A stretch of 64,000 nucleotides of DNA from Photobacterium ganghwense (GTDB lineage Bacteria > Pseudomonadota > Gammaproteobacteria > Enterobacterales > Vibrionaceae), in assembly GCF_003025595.1 (NCBI RefSeq), contig NZ_PYMI01000004.1:372001-436000 (forward strand). The letters are read 5' to 3'. Made by a program: the position numbers and the translations under genes. Positions 9,373 to 20,362 of the stretch are shown here, piece by piece (positions within the stretch are counted from its first letter, which is position 1; each line of letters begins with the position of its first letter). Below the pieces are notes generated by a model, which saw only the letters and a program-made list of their open reading frames with translations, was not told the origin of the DNA and did not search any database.

Positions 9373-10185
9373 TGGCGGATAGGCGACACCCGTTACCGAG
9401 TGCCGCCCTCCTTAGAACCGTACGTGCAACTTTCACTGCATACGGCTCAAGCCTCCACAAAGGCGTACTAAGTTACCCACCTGCCATTAAGGCAGATTTT
9501 GCAATACACACCCAAAGCTTTAATACGTGCAATCAACAGCTTTCCAATTACAGGATTACCATAGAGCGCAGTAAGAAGATGCACTAACTTCAAATGAAGT
9601 CATCATTTGCGTTTCTTCATAAATAAAGTTCTTCAAGTTTTCTTGCAACGGGAGACCAACTGGAAGTGGGCCCACTTTCGTGCCAGACATAAGTCTATAT
9701 CTGCATCATTACAATACAGCATTCGCTTTCTCCAGTATCCTCTACCTGCACAACTATTGGCAGTGTTCACAGACCACTTTCCCAGAGGGAGTAATACAGG
9801 CTTACCCTGTTCCGTATGTCACGCAATATCAGTTTAGATGCCCACTATAATGCGGAGAGCGTATCGATCACGAAAGAGTATTGTCCAACCTCTTTCCTAC
9901 TCTCGTACCTTTTGGTCACAGCGTATTAACCACTTCCGCTGTTTCATCGTATAACGCATCTTACATGGATTCACTTTCATTCATCATGCTGACACCCTAG
10001 CACTTACCCAAATTGTGGTTTTCAGGAGGAACATCTTCTCGCGATTCTGTTCCCGTTCAGTGGTTCACTGAACTTCGTTACATTGTCAGGCTCGCTGCTT
10101 TATTCAGAGCCTTAGGGTAATCTGGTGATACAGATGGTTCACTCATATAGCGGTGAACAGCGCTTCATACGACTTCAGGTCGCAC
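9373..10185 (-). mobile_element. Group II intron lacking its reverse transcriptase ORF
   Basis: Read on the minus strand the element starts with GTGCGACC at 10185, a typical group II 5' end. It passes through domain I-like sequence (GAACAGGGTAAGCC, near 9800-9830). It ends with a perfect-looking 34-nt domain V at 9415-9448 that starts GAGCCG, contains the GTGAAAGT turn and closes with GTACGGTTC. A GTAA-capped hairpin follows as domain VI (about 9384-9410), and CCTATCC is close to the 3' splice site. The whole is about 0.8 kb, against 1.9-2.5 kb for introns carrying a maturase. No reverse transcriptase motif is present in domain IV, only a short remnant. Whether it still splices is unknown. 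The exact 3' end is uncertain by several bases. Confidence 0.75.
9415..9448 (-). ncRNA. Group II intron domain V
   Basis: This 34-nt catalytic hairpin opens with GAGCCGTATG and closes with CGTACGGTTC on the minus strand, with the GAAA-type apical region and the AGC triad at the base. It is the most conserved part of group II introns, and its intactness suggests a ribozyme that decayed recently or not at all. Confidence 0.8.
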
Positions 10186-10393
10186 GGACATTTCCGTGTT
10201 ACGATTTCTGGCGAACGTAGGACTCTCAGATAAATTTTGCTGGGGCAAAAAGAAAGACCTGACCCGAGTATTATTAGCCTTTATGTCATAGATAGCATTA
10301 GCAGTGTCAACGCCGCCTTAAAACTGACCCACTTATCGGCGTGATCGCCGAAGTAAAATTGACCCACCCACGTAATTAGTCTGTTCTTTGTAA

Positions 10394-12057
<1,664 letters not shown>

Positions 12058-12113
12058 TTTTGAATCGGCGCTAGTGGGTCATTTTTACATCGGCGGTAAC
12101 AGCAGTTAATATT

Positions 12114-12139
12114 AAGGTCAAACGTTACTATTTGACCTT
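12114..12139. terminator. Hairpin downstream of the ABC-3C operon
   Basis: AAGGTCAAA (12114-12122) pairs perfectly with TTTGACCTT (12131-12139) across an 8-nt loop. It lies 8 bp after the ATPase gene's stop. There is no strong T run on the exit side, so termination is plausible rather than certain. Confidence 0.45.
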
Positions 12140-12146
12140 AGTAAAA

Positions 12147-14099
12147 TTATATCAACTTTTGACCATTTGAAGACCATCTATATCTAACATACTGATCAAA
12201 CTCAGGTTCATCTGCATGTTCTAAAACTATAATTTGTGGCTTAAATCCAATTTTTGGATCTCTTTCAAGTTCATTTAAGAACCGCTCAAAAACCTTAAAT
12301 ATATTTATTACTTGTTTGATATTCTCATCAATTTCTTCTTCACCCAATAACTCTTGTTTATTATTAGAAGAAAATCTTCTTGTTACTTTTGGAAAATACA
12401 CCTGACTAGGTTGGTCTAGAAATAATATTGCTGGTATTACAGAGTTTGAGCTTGAGATTAATTTTAAAATTGACAAGAAAACCGCTAGATGACAAGCTAA
12501 CCAGTTAGCACCACTGCCCATTTCTGATAGTAGTATTTCTTGCTTTTTAAAGTAGTAAGCAAATGTGAAGTCTTCTGTTTTGAATTTCATTTCACCATTT
12601 CGTAAATCATCTTCAAAATCTAAGTCTTTTTTAAGCTCATTCATTGTCTCATTGATAAGTGCATTGGCCTCGGAAAATTTATGTTCAAGACCATAGCCTC
12701 GAATCAGTCTGATACAGGTTTCCAACTCCTCTTTCATAGTTGAAAGATCGTGGTTAGCTTTTTCTAAATTTTGCCCTTCAATAAAGAATTCTAAGGTGTT
12801 CTCTATTCTTCCACGAATATTATTTAGTGAGTCCCTTATATCTAGATTATTTTTAACTCTGAATAATTTTCTTAATTGTCTTATTTCATTATCTATATTA
12901 GCTACGACCTGTTTTTGCTTGTCTCGCTTTAAAAGTAATGAGTTAAGAGACTTAGAACTGTCCTGTTTGTAACTACCAATTCGGGACAGTTCATCAAGAA
13001 GTAGCGCTCTAGAGCGCTTAACCTCTTCCACTTTAGAAACAACACTAGTTACTGGTGTGCTACATAACGGGCAACTAAGACTGTTTTTAGATACAGACTC
13101 ATCTTGCGATACTTCTGCAAGGCGTGCCATCGAGTTGGAGTAATCTATTGACTCCTCCTCGTTTGCCTTAATAAGACTTATCAATTGATTACATTCATAT
13201 AAAGACGTTAGCTCTTTATCTTTTGCTTTCTCTAAGGCATTTAGCTGTTTATTGAAATCAACATTTTGCTCTGCATTCAATGGTACAGAAGGCAGGTTTC
13301 TCGCTAAATTTTTAAGCTTTTCCAGTGATGCATCTTCATCCAGAAATTTAAGATTTAACACTCTATAATACTGCCTAATTGGTATAAGTAATTTTTCTCT
13401 TTTTTCTTTAATACCTAGCAAAGCTTTCTTTTCTTCTGCCTCTATCTTTTTTATCTGCTTTTCTAAATCTTCAGATCTTTTCTTCAATCTGTAGTATCTG
13501 CTATCAACCCAGCCCATAAATATAGGAAATTGATCAATTACTATTCTACTTTTAATGAAGTTATCAAACCTGTAAAACAAACTATGCTTGTTAGCTATTA
13601 AATTTTGATGCTGAAAGAATAGTGAAGTAGCATTCCGAATTGAGACTTTCCCTTTATTAAGTTTATAATCGTCATCATCATTCAACGATGTATCTTCAAC
13701 CGATAATCCTAAGTGCTCTTCGAAATCCTTTTGAACCTCGAATCTAGTTCTAGTTTTCTTGGACTTAAAATAGTTAGAGTTAATTTCATTATCAACATTG
13801 AAATCTACCGAATATTCAACAGAAAAATAACACTTTGTTGGTTGATTATTTGAGCGTCCAATGATTATCTTTTTATTATTGTGTTCAAATACACAACAGA
13901 ATATATCTGTGAAATCAGTAACTTTTCCCACAGGGATTGTAGAGCGCTTTGAAAACAAACAAAAATCTACAATCTCTATTAAAGCACTTTTCCCTGTTTT
14001 AGAGTCACCTGTTATTATGTTTAACCCTCGGTCAAAGCCAAGACGTTTCAAATCACCATCATGACCAATGAGAATTATATTTTTTAAATAAGCTTTCAT
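12147..14099 (-). CDS. SMC/Rad50-like ABC ATPase with DUF3732, ABC-3C system (Lamassu LmuB-like)
   Basis: The 650-residue protein has a P-loop GDSKTGKSALIE at about residues 31-42 after an RLGFDRGLNII strand. Long coiled coils flank a zinc-hook-like CPLC at about 342, and a late Walker B region ILFLDQPSQVYFP lies at about 557-569, with LEHADEP beyond. This is the DUF3732 type of SMC-like ATPase found in ABC three-component (ABC-3C) conflict systems. It probably senses foreign DNA and controls the nuclease encoded by the first gene. The ATG overlaps the middle gene's stop (ATGA). All three genes are transcribed leftwards from about 15.7 kb. The protein is intact; the link to Lamassu is by architecture. 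Confidence 0.8.
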   Translation of the reverse strand: MKAYLKNIILIGHDGDLKRLGFDRGLNIITGDSKTGKSALIEIVDFCLFSKRSTIPVGKVTDFTDIFCCVFEHNNKKIIIGRSNNQPTKCYFSVEYSVDFNVDNEINSNYFKSKKTRTRFEVQKDFEEHLGLSVEDTSLNDDDDYKLNKGKVSIRNATSLFFQHQNLIANKHSLFYRFDNFIKSRIVIDQFPIFMGWVDSRYYRLKKRSEDLEKQIKKIEAEEKKALLGIKEKREKLLIPIRQYYRVLNLKFLDEDASLEKLKNLARNLPSVPLNAEQNVDFNKQLNALEKAKDKELTSLYECNQLISLIKANEEESIDYSNSMARLAEVSQDESVSKNSLSCPLCSTPVTSVVSKVEEVKRSRALLLDELSRIGSYKQDSSKSLNSLLLKRDKQKQVVANIDNEIRQLRKLFRVKNNLDIRDSLNNIRGRIENTLEFFIEGQNLEKANHDLSTMKEELETCIRLIRGYGLEHKFSEANALINETMNELKKDLDFEDDLRNGEMKFKTEDFTFAYYFKKQEILLSEMGSGANWLACHLAVFLSILKLISSSNSVIPAILFLDQPSQVYFPKVTRRFSSNNKQELLGEEEIDENIKQVINIFKVFERFLNELERDPKIGFKPQIIVLEHADEPEFDQYVRYRWSSNGQKLI

Positions 14100-14575
14100 A
14101 TATTTGTGACCCTGGATTTAAGAAGAACATTAACATATCCTTCTTTCGCAAAAATAATACCTAAGTTATAAGATGCCTTTATAAACTCTTTTTTATAATC
14201 ATTTGTTATTGACGTTTTTTCTAAATTATTCCCATTCAAAATGAAAGAACTAATTATAATTTCACAAATTGAACTGAGGTAGATTACCCCACAATTTGTC
14301 ACAGACTTTGAGTATTGAACTTTATCATTTATAAAAAACAATCGTTCTTTAATTTCATCATCTTTTAGAAATGCCGTTTGAAATGTACTACTAGCATTAG
14401 ACCTATTTAGTTTATCCCTTAAAACATCATCCATAACAAAAGGAACAACAAGATAAATCAACTCAAACTTCGCGCCTCGCTCATCAACTCGCCTAGCTCC
14501 TTGAATAAATGAATATAGTATTTCAGCAACAAAAGAGGGAGAATACTTCAAATCTCTAATAACCTGAGGATTCAT
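14096..14575 (-). CDS. Middle component of the ABC-3C system
   Basis: This is a 159-residue mostly helical protein with a start (NPQVIRDLKYSPSFVAEIL) and length typical of ABC-3C middle components, the LmuC-like position. It has no enzyme motif. Its ATG overlaps the upstream gene's stop (TAATG) and its own stop overlaps the ATPase start (ATGA). The three proteins are therefore probably made together in fixed ratio. The middle component is thought to bridge the ATPase and the effector. The assignment depends largely on its place between the two recognisable genes. Confidence 0.65.
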   Translation of the reverse strand: MNPQVIRDLKYSPSFVAEILYSFIQGARRVDERGAKFELIYLVVPFVMDDVLRDKLNRSNASSTFQTAFLKDDEIKERLFFINDKVQYSKSVTNCGVIYLSSICEIIISSFILNGNNLEKTSITNDYKKEFIKASYNLGIIFAKEGYVNVLLKSRVTNI

Positions 14576-15693
14576 TAGTCAATATCCTCTTCATTATATT
14601 TCCAAGTATAAGCGGTGTTATTAATAGCCTCGTGTACTTTACCTCTCATGAAGTAAGGTTTCGTACCACTTACCTCAGGCACTTCTAACACCGAACTATT
14701 ATGAAATTCAAAATATGCTTTACAAGCTGCCTTGTTAGATTTAGATGAACCTAAATCTTCATAATCTATTTCGTAAGAATATTGTCTTTTATATCCTGTA
14801 GCTTTCTCTACCACATCTAATAAATAGTTATCAATAATTTCGGGCATAATGTCTGGTTTAAGATCTACAAGGCTCTCTTCACTGTTTTTAGCTTTGAAGT
14901 AATCATTGAGAGCAACACCTCTATCTCTGCCTTTCAAACCAATATCTCTATACTCTAATAAAAACAAGTAACCGTCAGCATGCTGCTGCTCCGTATCATA
15001 CTCCGTGCGGTCTACAGGGAAAGGAATGCTATCTCCACTCCACCTGTTAACCTGAAACTGGAAAGCATCATCAAAATCATTGATATTAACCTTCCAATGT
15101 CGGTGGTCTACGATTGCATTTTTATTAACGTATGAGTATATCCAATGGAAAATACTTTCTCTGTATGGCTCTAACACGCACTTCAATTTGCGAGCTTCCA
15201 ATAAGCTCTTCCATTTCTCTTCTACATGTTCCCGAGATTGATCAATTGTAAATCTAGACAATATGCTCAATAGCTCGGCATCCGATGCATCTTCAAAAAT
15301 TTTTTCATAGAGAGGCTTAATTGAGGATGATGGTACGTGAGACTTTATGATGTTGAGTTTTTCATGGGCACTTCGTGTGTTCCAACCATGAAATATTGAT
15401 CTCTCGGAAATGAAAGATGTCGTGTGTAACACAATTTGCTCAAACATAGAGGAGTCTTCAACCACCAAGTTCTTCAAAGTGTTCCAGAAATCTTTTGAGT
15501 TACTAGCTAAATTATGCTCTTCTACATGGTGTTTTACCTCTGTGAATGTCTTACCATCATAGACATCCCCAAAGCACTCTATCCAGATAGTCTCATTGGG
15601 TTTTGCTTCAAAGCACTTCTCAATGGCGATTAAAACTTGGTAAACATAGCCTAAATACTTTGGTGTAGCGTTGTTGGCAAAACCTTCTGTCAT
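14575..15693 (-). CDS. Cap4/DUF4297-like effector nuclease of the ABC-3C system
   Basis: I choose ATG 15693, with TAGGAG upstream, rather than the GTG at 15717; this gives 372 residues. The N-terminus reads GYVYQVLIAIE, then WIECFGDVYDGKTFTEVKHH. It has the D...ExK pattern and the opening YQ helix of the DUF4297/Cap4 double-strand DNA nuclease domain. The next helix (DFWNTLKNLV) also fits that family. The C-terminal half is not recognisable and may bind the other components. As first gene of the operon it is in the LmuA-like position. The likely role is degradation of DNA, foreign or own, on activation by the SMC-like ATPase. The nuclease call rests on short motifs. Confidence 0.65.
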   Translation of the reverse strand: MTEGFANNATPKYLGYVYQVLIAIEKCFEAKPNETIWIECFGDVYDGKTFTEVKHHVEEHNLASNSKDFWNTLKNLVVEDSSMFEQIVLHTTSFISERSIFHGWNTRSAHEKLNIIKSHVPSSSIKPLYEKIFEDASDAELLSILSRFTIDQSREHVEEKWKSLLEARKLKCVLEPYRESIFHWIYSYVNKNAIVDHRHWKVNINDFDDAFQFQVNRWSGDSIPFPVDRTEYDTEQQHADGYLFLLEYRDIGLKGRDRGVALNDYFKAKNSEESLVDLKPDIMPEIIDNYLLDVVEKATGYKRQYSYEIDYEDLGSSKSNKAACKAYFEFHNSSVLEVPEVSGTKPYFMRGKVHEAINNTAYTWKYNEEDID

Positions 15694-16056
15694 CGTGTCG
15701 ATTACTCCTAGATTCACTCTACATTAACTTCGCGCACTGGGAAAAACTCGCGATCTCGGTATGTTCTCGAAATCAATTTCACCACCATGTTAGGTCGAAG
15801 CAAATAAAATCACCATAGTTACCATACGGTTAGAATGGATTAATTCTGTACAAATACTCCATGAATGCAAGTAAAACCTGTTGAATATTGAGCGGTGTAG
15901 TTATGGGACTTTGTAAAAAGGCTTACACTTGTACAATTTTTACTCCACTGAAAGGGAGGCTATTGAAACTCACGGGGGCAGAAACGTAAGAAAGCCAGAT
16001 ATATCCACTGTATAACCTTATATGTGATTTGGAATACTAATATTGATGATTAGTAG
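15694..16056. other. Promoter region of the ABC-3C operon and 3' flank of herA
   Basis: This AT-rich, gene-free stretch separates two defence operons that run in the same direction. It should hold the ABC-3C promoter and any herA terminator. No clear hairpin, repeat or ORF is visible. Confidence 0.5.
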
Positions 16057-17850
16057 TTACTCAGTGCAGTTACCTTCATAACATTGCTCTGAATTCTGCA
16101 TTGGAGTTACTCCTGTAGACGCCGATCTCCAGCTTGTAGAGAAACTAGCACTTTTCGATGTTGGAACATTTACAGGTTTTTTCATCTTCACCGTCATAGG
16201 AAATGGGAAATCTACTCCTAATAACAATGCTTCACCTTGTCCCAAAACAGGAAGAAAAGAGGCCGAGCGTTGATCGATCGCCCCTACGGCTTTCTTAACG
16301 ATCTCTTGATCAAGCTGGTTGGTCAATCTGTGTACTATCAGAGTACCAATTTGACTCAATACATCTTCAGGAATATCACGTGGACGCTGAGTAGCAATGA
16401 TCGCATTTAAACCATATTTCCTCCCCTCTTTAGCAATATTTCCAAAGGCATCCAATTCAAACCTATTCGTTTCTTCACCGATACGCTTGTTAAGAAATTG
16501 GTGAGCTTCATCAATGAATACCAATAGAGGCGCTTGGTGGCTAATTTCTCCTTTTCTTGCAACAGATAGCAGCTTTCTACCAATTGCATTTACAAGTATT
16601 TCTCTAGAATTTGCTTCGAATGGAACTTCAGAAAGATCCAATCTAAGAACATTTTTTTTATTGCCTGATGAACAAAATTCATCAATTAGATTTGGGACTG
16701 TTTTTAGTTTTTCATCAGGGTCAATCATCCATTTTAAACTGGGGTTGTTCGCATATGCTTTGATTCGAGCTATCAGGTTTAAACAATGACCAACATCATT
16801 ATCAGCTCTGCCACCCCAAATGGTAGGATTAGGATTATTGGCAGTTCCACCAGTTGGCCAAACACATTCATTTACTATCTGATCGGCTATATTTCTAAAC
16901 AACCATGGTGCAGTCTGAATAAAATGATTCATAGATAGCAGGGCTGTTTCGTATGGTGACTTTGCTTGACCTGATTTGTTTAAAAGATGGTTTGTAGTGA
17001 TATCAAGGCCATGATTTTTCTGCTGCCAAAATTGCCAAACTATTTTCTGACTTTCGATAGCTGCCTCTAACTTAGGTGTTTGACTTTGCGCTGATGGTCT
17101 TAGAAATGCTCGAATATCAGAGTCAGTAAATTGCCAATGTGGAAAGGTTAACTGGTTATCAGTGGTTGAATTTACATGATTTCCAACATAGTAACTTTCA
17201 CAGTCAAGAGATTCGTATTCTCCTGTTGGGTCAATAACAATGGCTTTACCTCCAACATTAATCACTTGCTCGATGATATTTGTCATCGAGTAACTTTTAC
17301 CACCACCAGTAGCTCCAAGGATTGCACAATGTCGGGAAAATAGTTTTTCAGGTGTCACATGCACAGTTACTGAATCGTCATGAGGTAACGAGGCGAGTGG
17401 TAAGTGTATTTGTTCGGGCGCATCATCCTGTTTGCCTTCCGCAAGTATTGATACCAAATTCGGATGTGCAGAATAAATTTGACTGCCTAACCTTGGATGT
17501 TGCTTAATCCCCTTGTAGTTACGCCCATTTGCTGGATTTAAACTAACTAATAATTGAACAAGCCCAATTGGATGGTTATCAGAAGGTTTATCAGCTAAGC
17601 CATCGACACTTAGCCTCTCTCCACCTTCAATCCATACTTTTACTAAACGTCCAAGTATTGCCGTTTCACCTATATCGATGAATACAAATTCATTGACTTC
17701 TCCCGCTGCAATTCTATTTCCAAATGACCAACTAGGCTCACCAGATCCAGCTTTAGATAAATTAACGATTAGCTCCGTGGCGGAGACATTAATTACGCTT
17801 CCAATACGCCTATTTGGGTCATATGGGGAGAACCATTTTTTTTGTTCCAT
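16057..17850 (-). CDS. herA: HerA-type hexameric ATPase/translocase of a SIR2-HerA system
   Basis: The 597-residue protein starts with a HAS-barrel-like region (IGSVINVSATELIVNL). Walker A GATGGGKSYSM follows at about 177, then IDPTGEYESL, Walker B LLVFIDEAHQFL at about 443 and AIIATQRPRDIPEDVL at about 485. These are the motifs of HerA/FtsK-like DNA translocases. Its ATG has AGGAGC upstream and lies 12 bp after the SIR2 gene, so the two form an operon. Paired SIR2 and HerA proteins assemble into large complexes that deplete NAD+ and attack DNA on phage infection. No broken motif is seen. Confidence 0.88.
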   Translation of the reverse strand: MEQKKWFSPYDPNRRIGSVINVSATELIVNLSKAGSGEPSWSFGNRIAAGEVNEFVFIDIGETAILGRLVKVWIEGGERLSVDGLADKPSDNHPIGLVQLLVSLNPANGRNYKGIKQHPRLGSQIYSAHPNLVSILAEGKQDDAPEQIHLPLASLPHDDSVTVHVTPEKLFSRHCAILGATGGGKSYSMTNIIEQVINVGGKAIVIDPTGEYESLDCESYYVGNHVNSTTDNQLTFPHWQFTDSDIRAFLRPSAQSQTPKLEAAIESQKIVWQFWQQKNHGLDITTNHLLNKSGQAKSPYETALLSMNHFIQTAPWLFRNIADQIVNECVWPTGGTANNPNPTIWGGRADNDVGHCLNLIARIKAYANNPSLKWMIDPDEKLKTVPNLIDEFCSSGNKKNVLRLDLSEVPFEANSREILVNAIGRKLLSVARKGEISHQAPLLVFIDEAHQFLNKRIGEETNRFELDAFGNIAKEGRKYGLNAIIATQRPRDIPEDVLSQIGTLIVHRLTNQLDQEIVKKAVGAIDQRSASFLPVLGQGEALLLGVDFPFPMTVKMKKPVNVPTSKSASFSTSWRSASTGVTPMQNSEQCYEGNCTE

Positions 17851-17862
17851 CTATATCCGCTC

Positions 17863-19122
17863 CTACTTCATGCTTGCTGTGATTTTTTCAAACGCTTTGA
17901 AGAGTTCATCCTCAGGAGTTGTAGATCTTCGTTCAGGCAACAAGTTTGAAAACTGTTCAAACGTTGAGTCAACTATTGCGATTCTTCCATCCCCATGATT
18001 TATTGCAGCCGTTAGTAGATTTCTGATTTCAGCATTGAATGAGCCAGATGCATTAAATGGATCTTTTGTTGCAACCATCAACATAAACTCAGGATTTGTT
18101 CTAAGTGCCATTGTTAATGCGTTATTTATATGTTTATCGTTGAAACCGAACCCAAGGCAGAGCACCGCCGTTCTAGGTTGCTTCACTACCTCTAAGAAGG
18201 AGGTCATCATATCCAAGTAAGGTGAGTCATATGATGTCTGGTACTTGCTACTGCTTGGGTAGATAAATACGGGTTCACCTATCTGGCTATCCGCACCTAG
18301 TTTTCTCACCCTTCCATTAACTTTTCTCCAATCTACAGAACCATGCATCTTGTATAGTTGGAGCACATTCGGAATGTACGCACCTTCACTGTTCTTGGAG
18401 TGACTTCTGTTTACAATGTCATAATTAAACCACATCGGATTAAAGTAAGACGGATTAGAGTATTCAAAACCGTCGATAACGACGAACCCTGTATTTGATG
18501 CGGCTTGCTCAAAAGCTAAATCGTAATTAGTAGTGAAAAGTTTAAGACGTTGTTGCTGAACACTTCTTCTTCCCACTGCTCGTATAAATTTGTCATGACT
18601 AGCCCATCCTGATTCTTGGACGGCTTCAGTAAAGCTAGTTTTTTCCAAAATGATTTGTTTTGCCTGTTCAAGAAATCTACTGACTTGATTGACTCTTTGA
18701 TTTGAAAGATTTCCAACAGCTAAAGAAGAATCGCAAAGAGACAACAACAATTCGATGTCAGGTTTTGCCTTACCGTTTTTTTCTCTCTGTTTCTGGAGGC
18801 TGTCGTACTTTGTTGCTTTTAATGTCAGATCAAATAAATTTTCATCTGCTTTTTGGCAATAATGCCAAAGGTGCCACATGCTAGGAGCGATTGGGGGGTA
18901 ACCTTGTTGAGATTGCTTATTGAATGTAAGCGATGTGCCAGATCCTGCTAGTATAACTAGATTATCTGTATCAAGGATTTTGTTCGTAAATCGATAAAAA
19001 GGAGCCAATTCTTCATCCAAATCATCGCTACTTAGAACAATTTCGATAGGTTCTCTTTCGTTTGATATAGAGTTCTTCTTTAGATCTGAAGATAAAAATC
19101 TAATCGTATTATCAGTTTCCAT
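17863..19122 (-). CDS. SIR2-domain NADase/effector of a SIR2-HerA system
   Basis: Start set at ATG 19122, 6 bp after GAGGAA; the upstream TTG at 19134 lies before that site. The protein has 419 residues. NLVILAGSGTSL (about 52-63) is the Rossmann NAD-binding loop of the sirtuin fold. LFTTNYDLAFEQA (about 195-207), YKMHGSVDW (about 257-265) with the H of the active site, and CLGFGFNDKHINNAL (about 320-334) are the other conserved blocks of defence-type SIR2 domains. The expected activity is NAD+ hydrolysis rather than deacetylation. It precedes herA by 12 bp. Three direct repeats sit 200-340 bp upstream and may be regulatory. Confidence 0.87.
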   Translation of the reverse strand: METDNTIRFLSSDLKKNSISNEREPIEIVLSSDDLDEELAPFYRFTNKILDTDNLVILAGSGTSLTFNKQSQQGYPPIAPSMWHLWHYCQKADENLFDLTLKATKYDSLQKQREKNGKAKPDIELLLSLCDSSLAVGNLSNQRVNQVSRFLEQAKQIILEKTSFTEAVQESGWASHDKFIRAVGRRSVQQQRLKLFTTNYDLAFEQAASNTGFVVIDGFEYSNPSYFNPMWFNYDIVNRSHSKNSEGAYIPNVLQLYKMHGSVDWRKVNGRVRKLGADSQIGEPVFIYPSSSKYQTSYDSPYLDMMTSFLEVVKQPRTAVLCLGFGFNDKHINNALTMALRTNPEFMLMVATKDPFNASGSFNAEIRNLLTAAINHGDGRIAIVDSTFEQFSNLLPERRSTTPEDELFKAFEKITASMK

Positions 19123-19322
19123 TTTGTTCCTCAAACTACCAAGTGTAATGCAAAAAGCCGTTGGTAAGACCTATCTAGTCATTGGGTGATAATCAACTAC
19201 ATACATATTGAAGGATTAGATAAATTGGGTCAAATGGCAGTGGTTCGAACTGTTACGAGCAACAACTCTAAGAAGAAAAGGGGCAATAAATGAGACAGGA
19301 ATAACCTTAAATAGACTTGAAT

Positions 19323-19462
19323 AGTATGAAACTTTATTACTTCGTTTCACCTCGATTTGGGCAGTGATACTCGATTCAGTATGATACTTTATTCTTCCAA
19401 AGTGTTTTTCATTAACAGAAACTCAATAGGTTAGATGGATACGAGTATGATACTTTTTTACT
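19323..19462. repeat. Three direct copies of AGTATGAtACTTTaTT upstream of the SIR2-HerA operon
   Basis: Copies begin at 19323 (AGTATGAAACTTTATTAC), 19378 (AGTATGATACTTTATTC) and 19444 (AGTATGATACTTTTTTAC), spaced 55 and 66 bp. The third lies inside an ACGAGTA...TACTCGT dyad (19441-19465). They could be regulator binding sites for the SIR2 promoter or recombinase sites. Nothing else is coded in this stretch. Confidence 0.6.
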
Positions 19463-19693
19463 CGTGTATAATTCCCAACTTTTTGCGTTAGCAATACGCT
19501 GGAATTCTGTAATCACCTTACCTGTCAAATATGTCTAGTATAAATACGCATCACAGTTCAAACAATGTCTGAAATTGCGACCATATTCATGAAATACTGA
19601 CAATCAGACAGCAACAATAAAAATTGCTACTGAATCCTTTCTGAATGCGGGTTTCTCGGAAAATGGAAGAGAGATAATTAGCAATTACTCATA

Positions 19694-19742
19694 TGATAAT
19701 AATTATCATTTACTTGACAGTGAGAGGGAAAAATGTTAAATT
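19694..19742 (+). promoter_or_regulatory. Promoter overlapped by a perfect 7-1-7 Fur box
   Basis: TGATAAT-A-ATTATCA (19694-19708) is an exact 7-1-7 ferric uptake regulator site. It lies 5 bp before TTGACA (19714-19719), which is followed 17 bp later by TAAATT (19737-19742). The arrangement is a near-ideal sigma-70 promoter placed for iron repression. It reads into the frameshifted membrane protein region at 20.0-20.5 kb. Confidence 0.65.
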
Positions 19743-19818
19743 AGAATAAGTGGGGTAGCTCTGCCTTTCACGTCTCCAAATCCTTTCTGTTCCAGCAAAA
19801 AATACATGTCTGTTTTTA

Positions 19819-20022
19819 TCTGCCTTTGACTGCGGAGAGATAACCATTACCAAAAATTAGGAAACCACAAGGAGGTACACCATGTAGCTTTTCTATAGGT
19901 GCGTTGCGCCTTTTAACTGCAATAAATCCATCTCTTAAAAAGAATAAACCCACATAAAAATAGCGTATCTATCTGCCTCGGCTGCGGAGGGATACCTATT
20001 ACCTAAAATAAGGAAAACTATG
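19819..20022 (+). repeat. Two leader-like copies about 150 bp apart
   Basis: A stretch of about 45 bp occurs at 19819-19866 (TCTGCCTTTGACTGCGG, GATAACCATTACC) and again at 19972-20018 (TCTGCCTCGGCTGCGG, GATACCTATTACC). Each copy ends just before an ATG. The first ATG meets a stop at once (ATGTAG, preceded by AAGGAGG); the second starts MKKAQC. This looks like a duplicated 5' leader with one dead copy. Confidence 0.55.
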
Positions 20023-20362
20023 AAAAAAGCTCAATGTACCGTTACACCAGCCATCGTTATTCAATGCGTCTGCTTTGTTCTCTACTGCTGGCTTGCATCG
20101 CCCTTTTTACCATTGGCTCTCCCCCTTTTTGTACTCCGCCTTCATCGCCAGTTATCGAATCCAAAGCCTGTTCGCATCAGGGACACCCACTATTTATGGG
20201 ATTGGATTCTGTCTCTCTTTTCCTGACGTTAACGGAATATGGGACGGCTACAGTGTGGCGATTGCGTTAGACTGTCTAGTGTCCATAGTTACAGGAAGCA
20301 AAGCGAATGTGCGAGTACAACATCGACGGTTTCAGCAACGTTGTTATCACCTCCACGTATGA
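20020..20362 (+). pseudogene. Frameshifted small membrane protein
   Basis: From ATG 20020 the frame reads a hydrophobic N-terminus (TPAIVIQCVCFVLYCWLASPF). Around nt 20098-20110, in a run of Cs and Ts, the protein-like reading passes to another frame, which continues through YSAFIASYRIQSLF and IYGIGFCLSFPDVNGIWDGYSVAIALD to about 20362. Neither frame alone looks like a full protein. I infer one small membrane protein broken by a frameshift. It lies behind the Fur-type promoter. No family is recognised. Confidence 0.35.

Noticed and set aside
9219-9587. A 122-residue protein on the plus strand
   Set aside because: It is antisense to group II intron domains V and VI, so it is a chance frame.
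19228-19250. GGTTCGAA-containing text resembling a tRNA T arm
   Set aside because: No acceptor or anticodon stem can be built around it.
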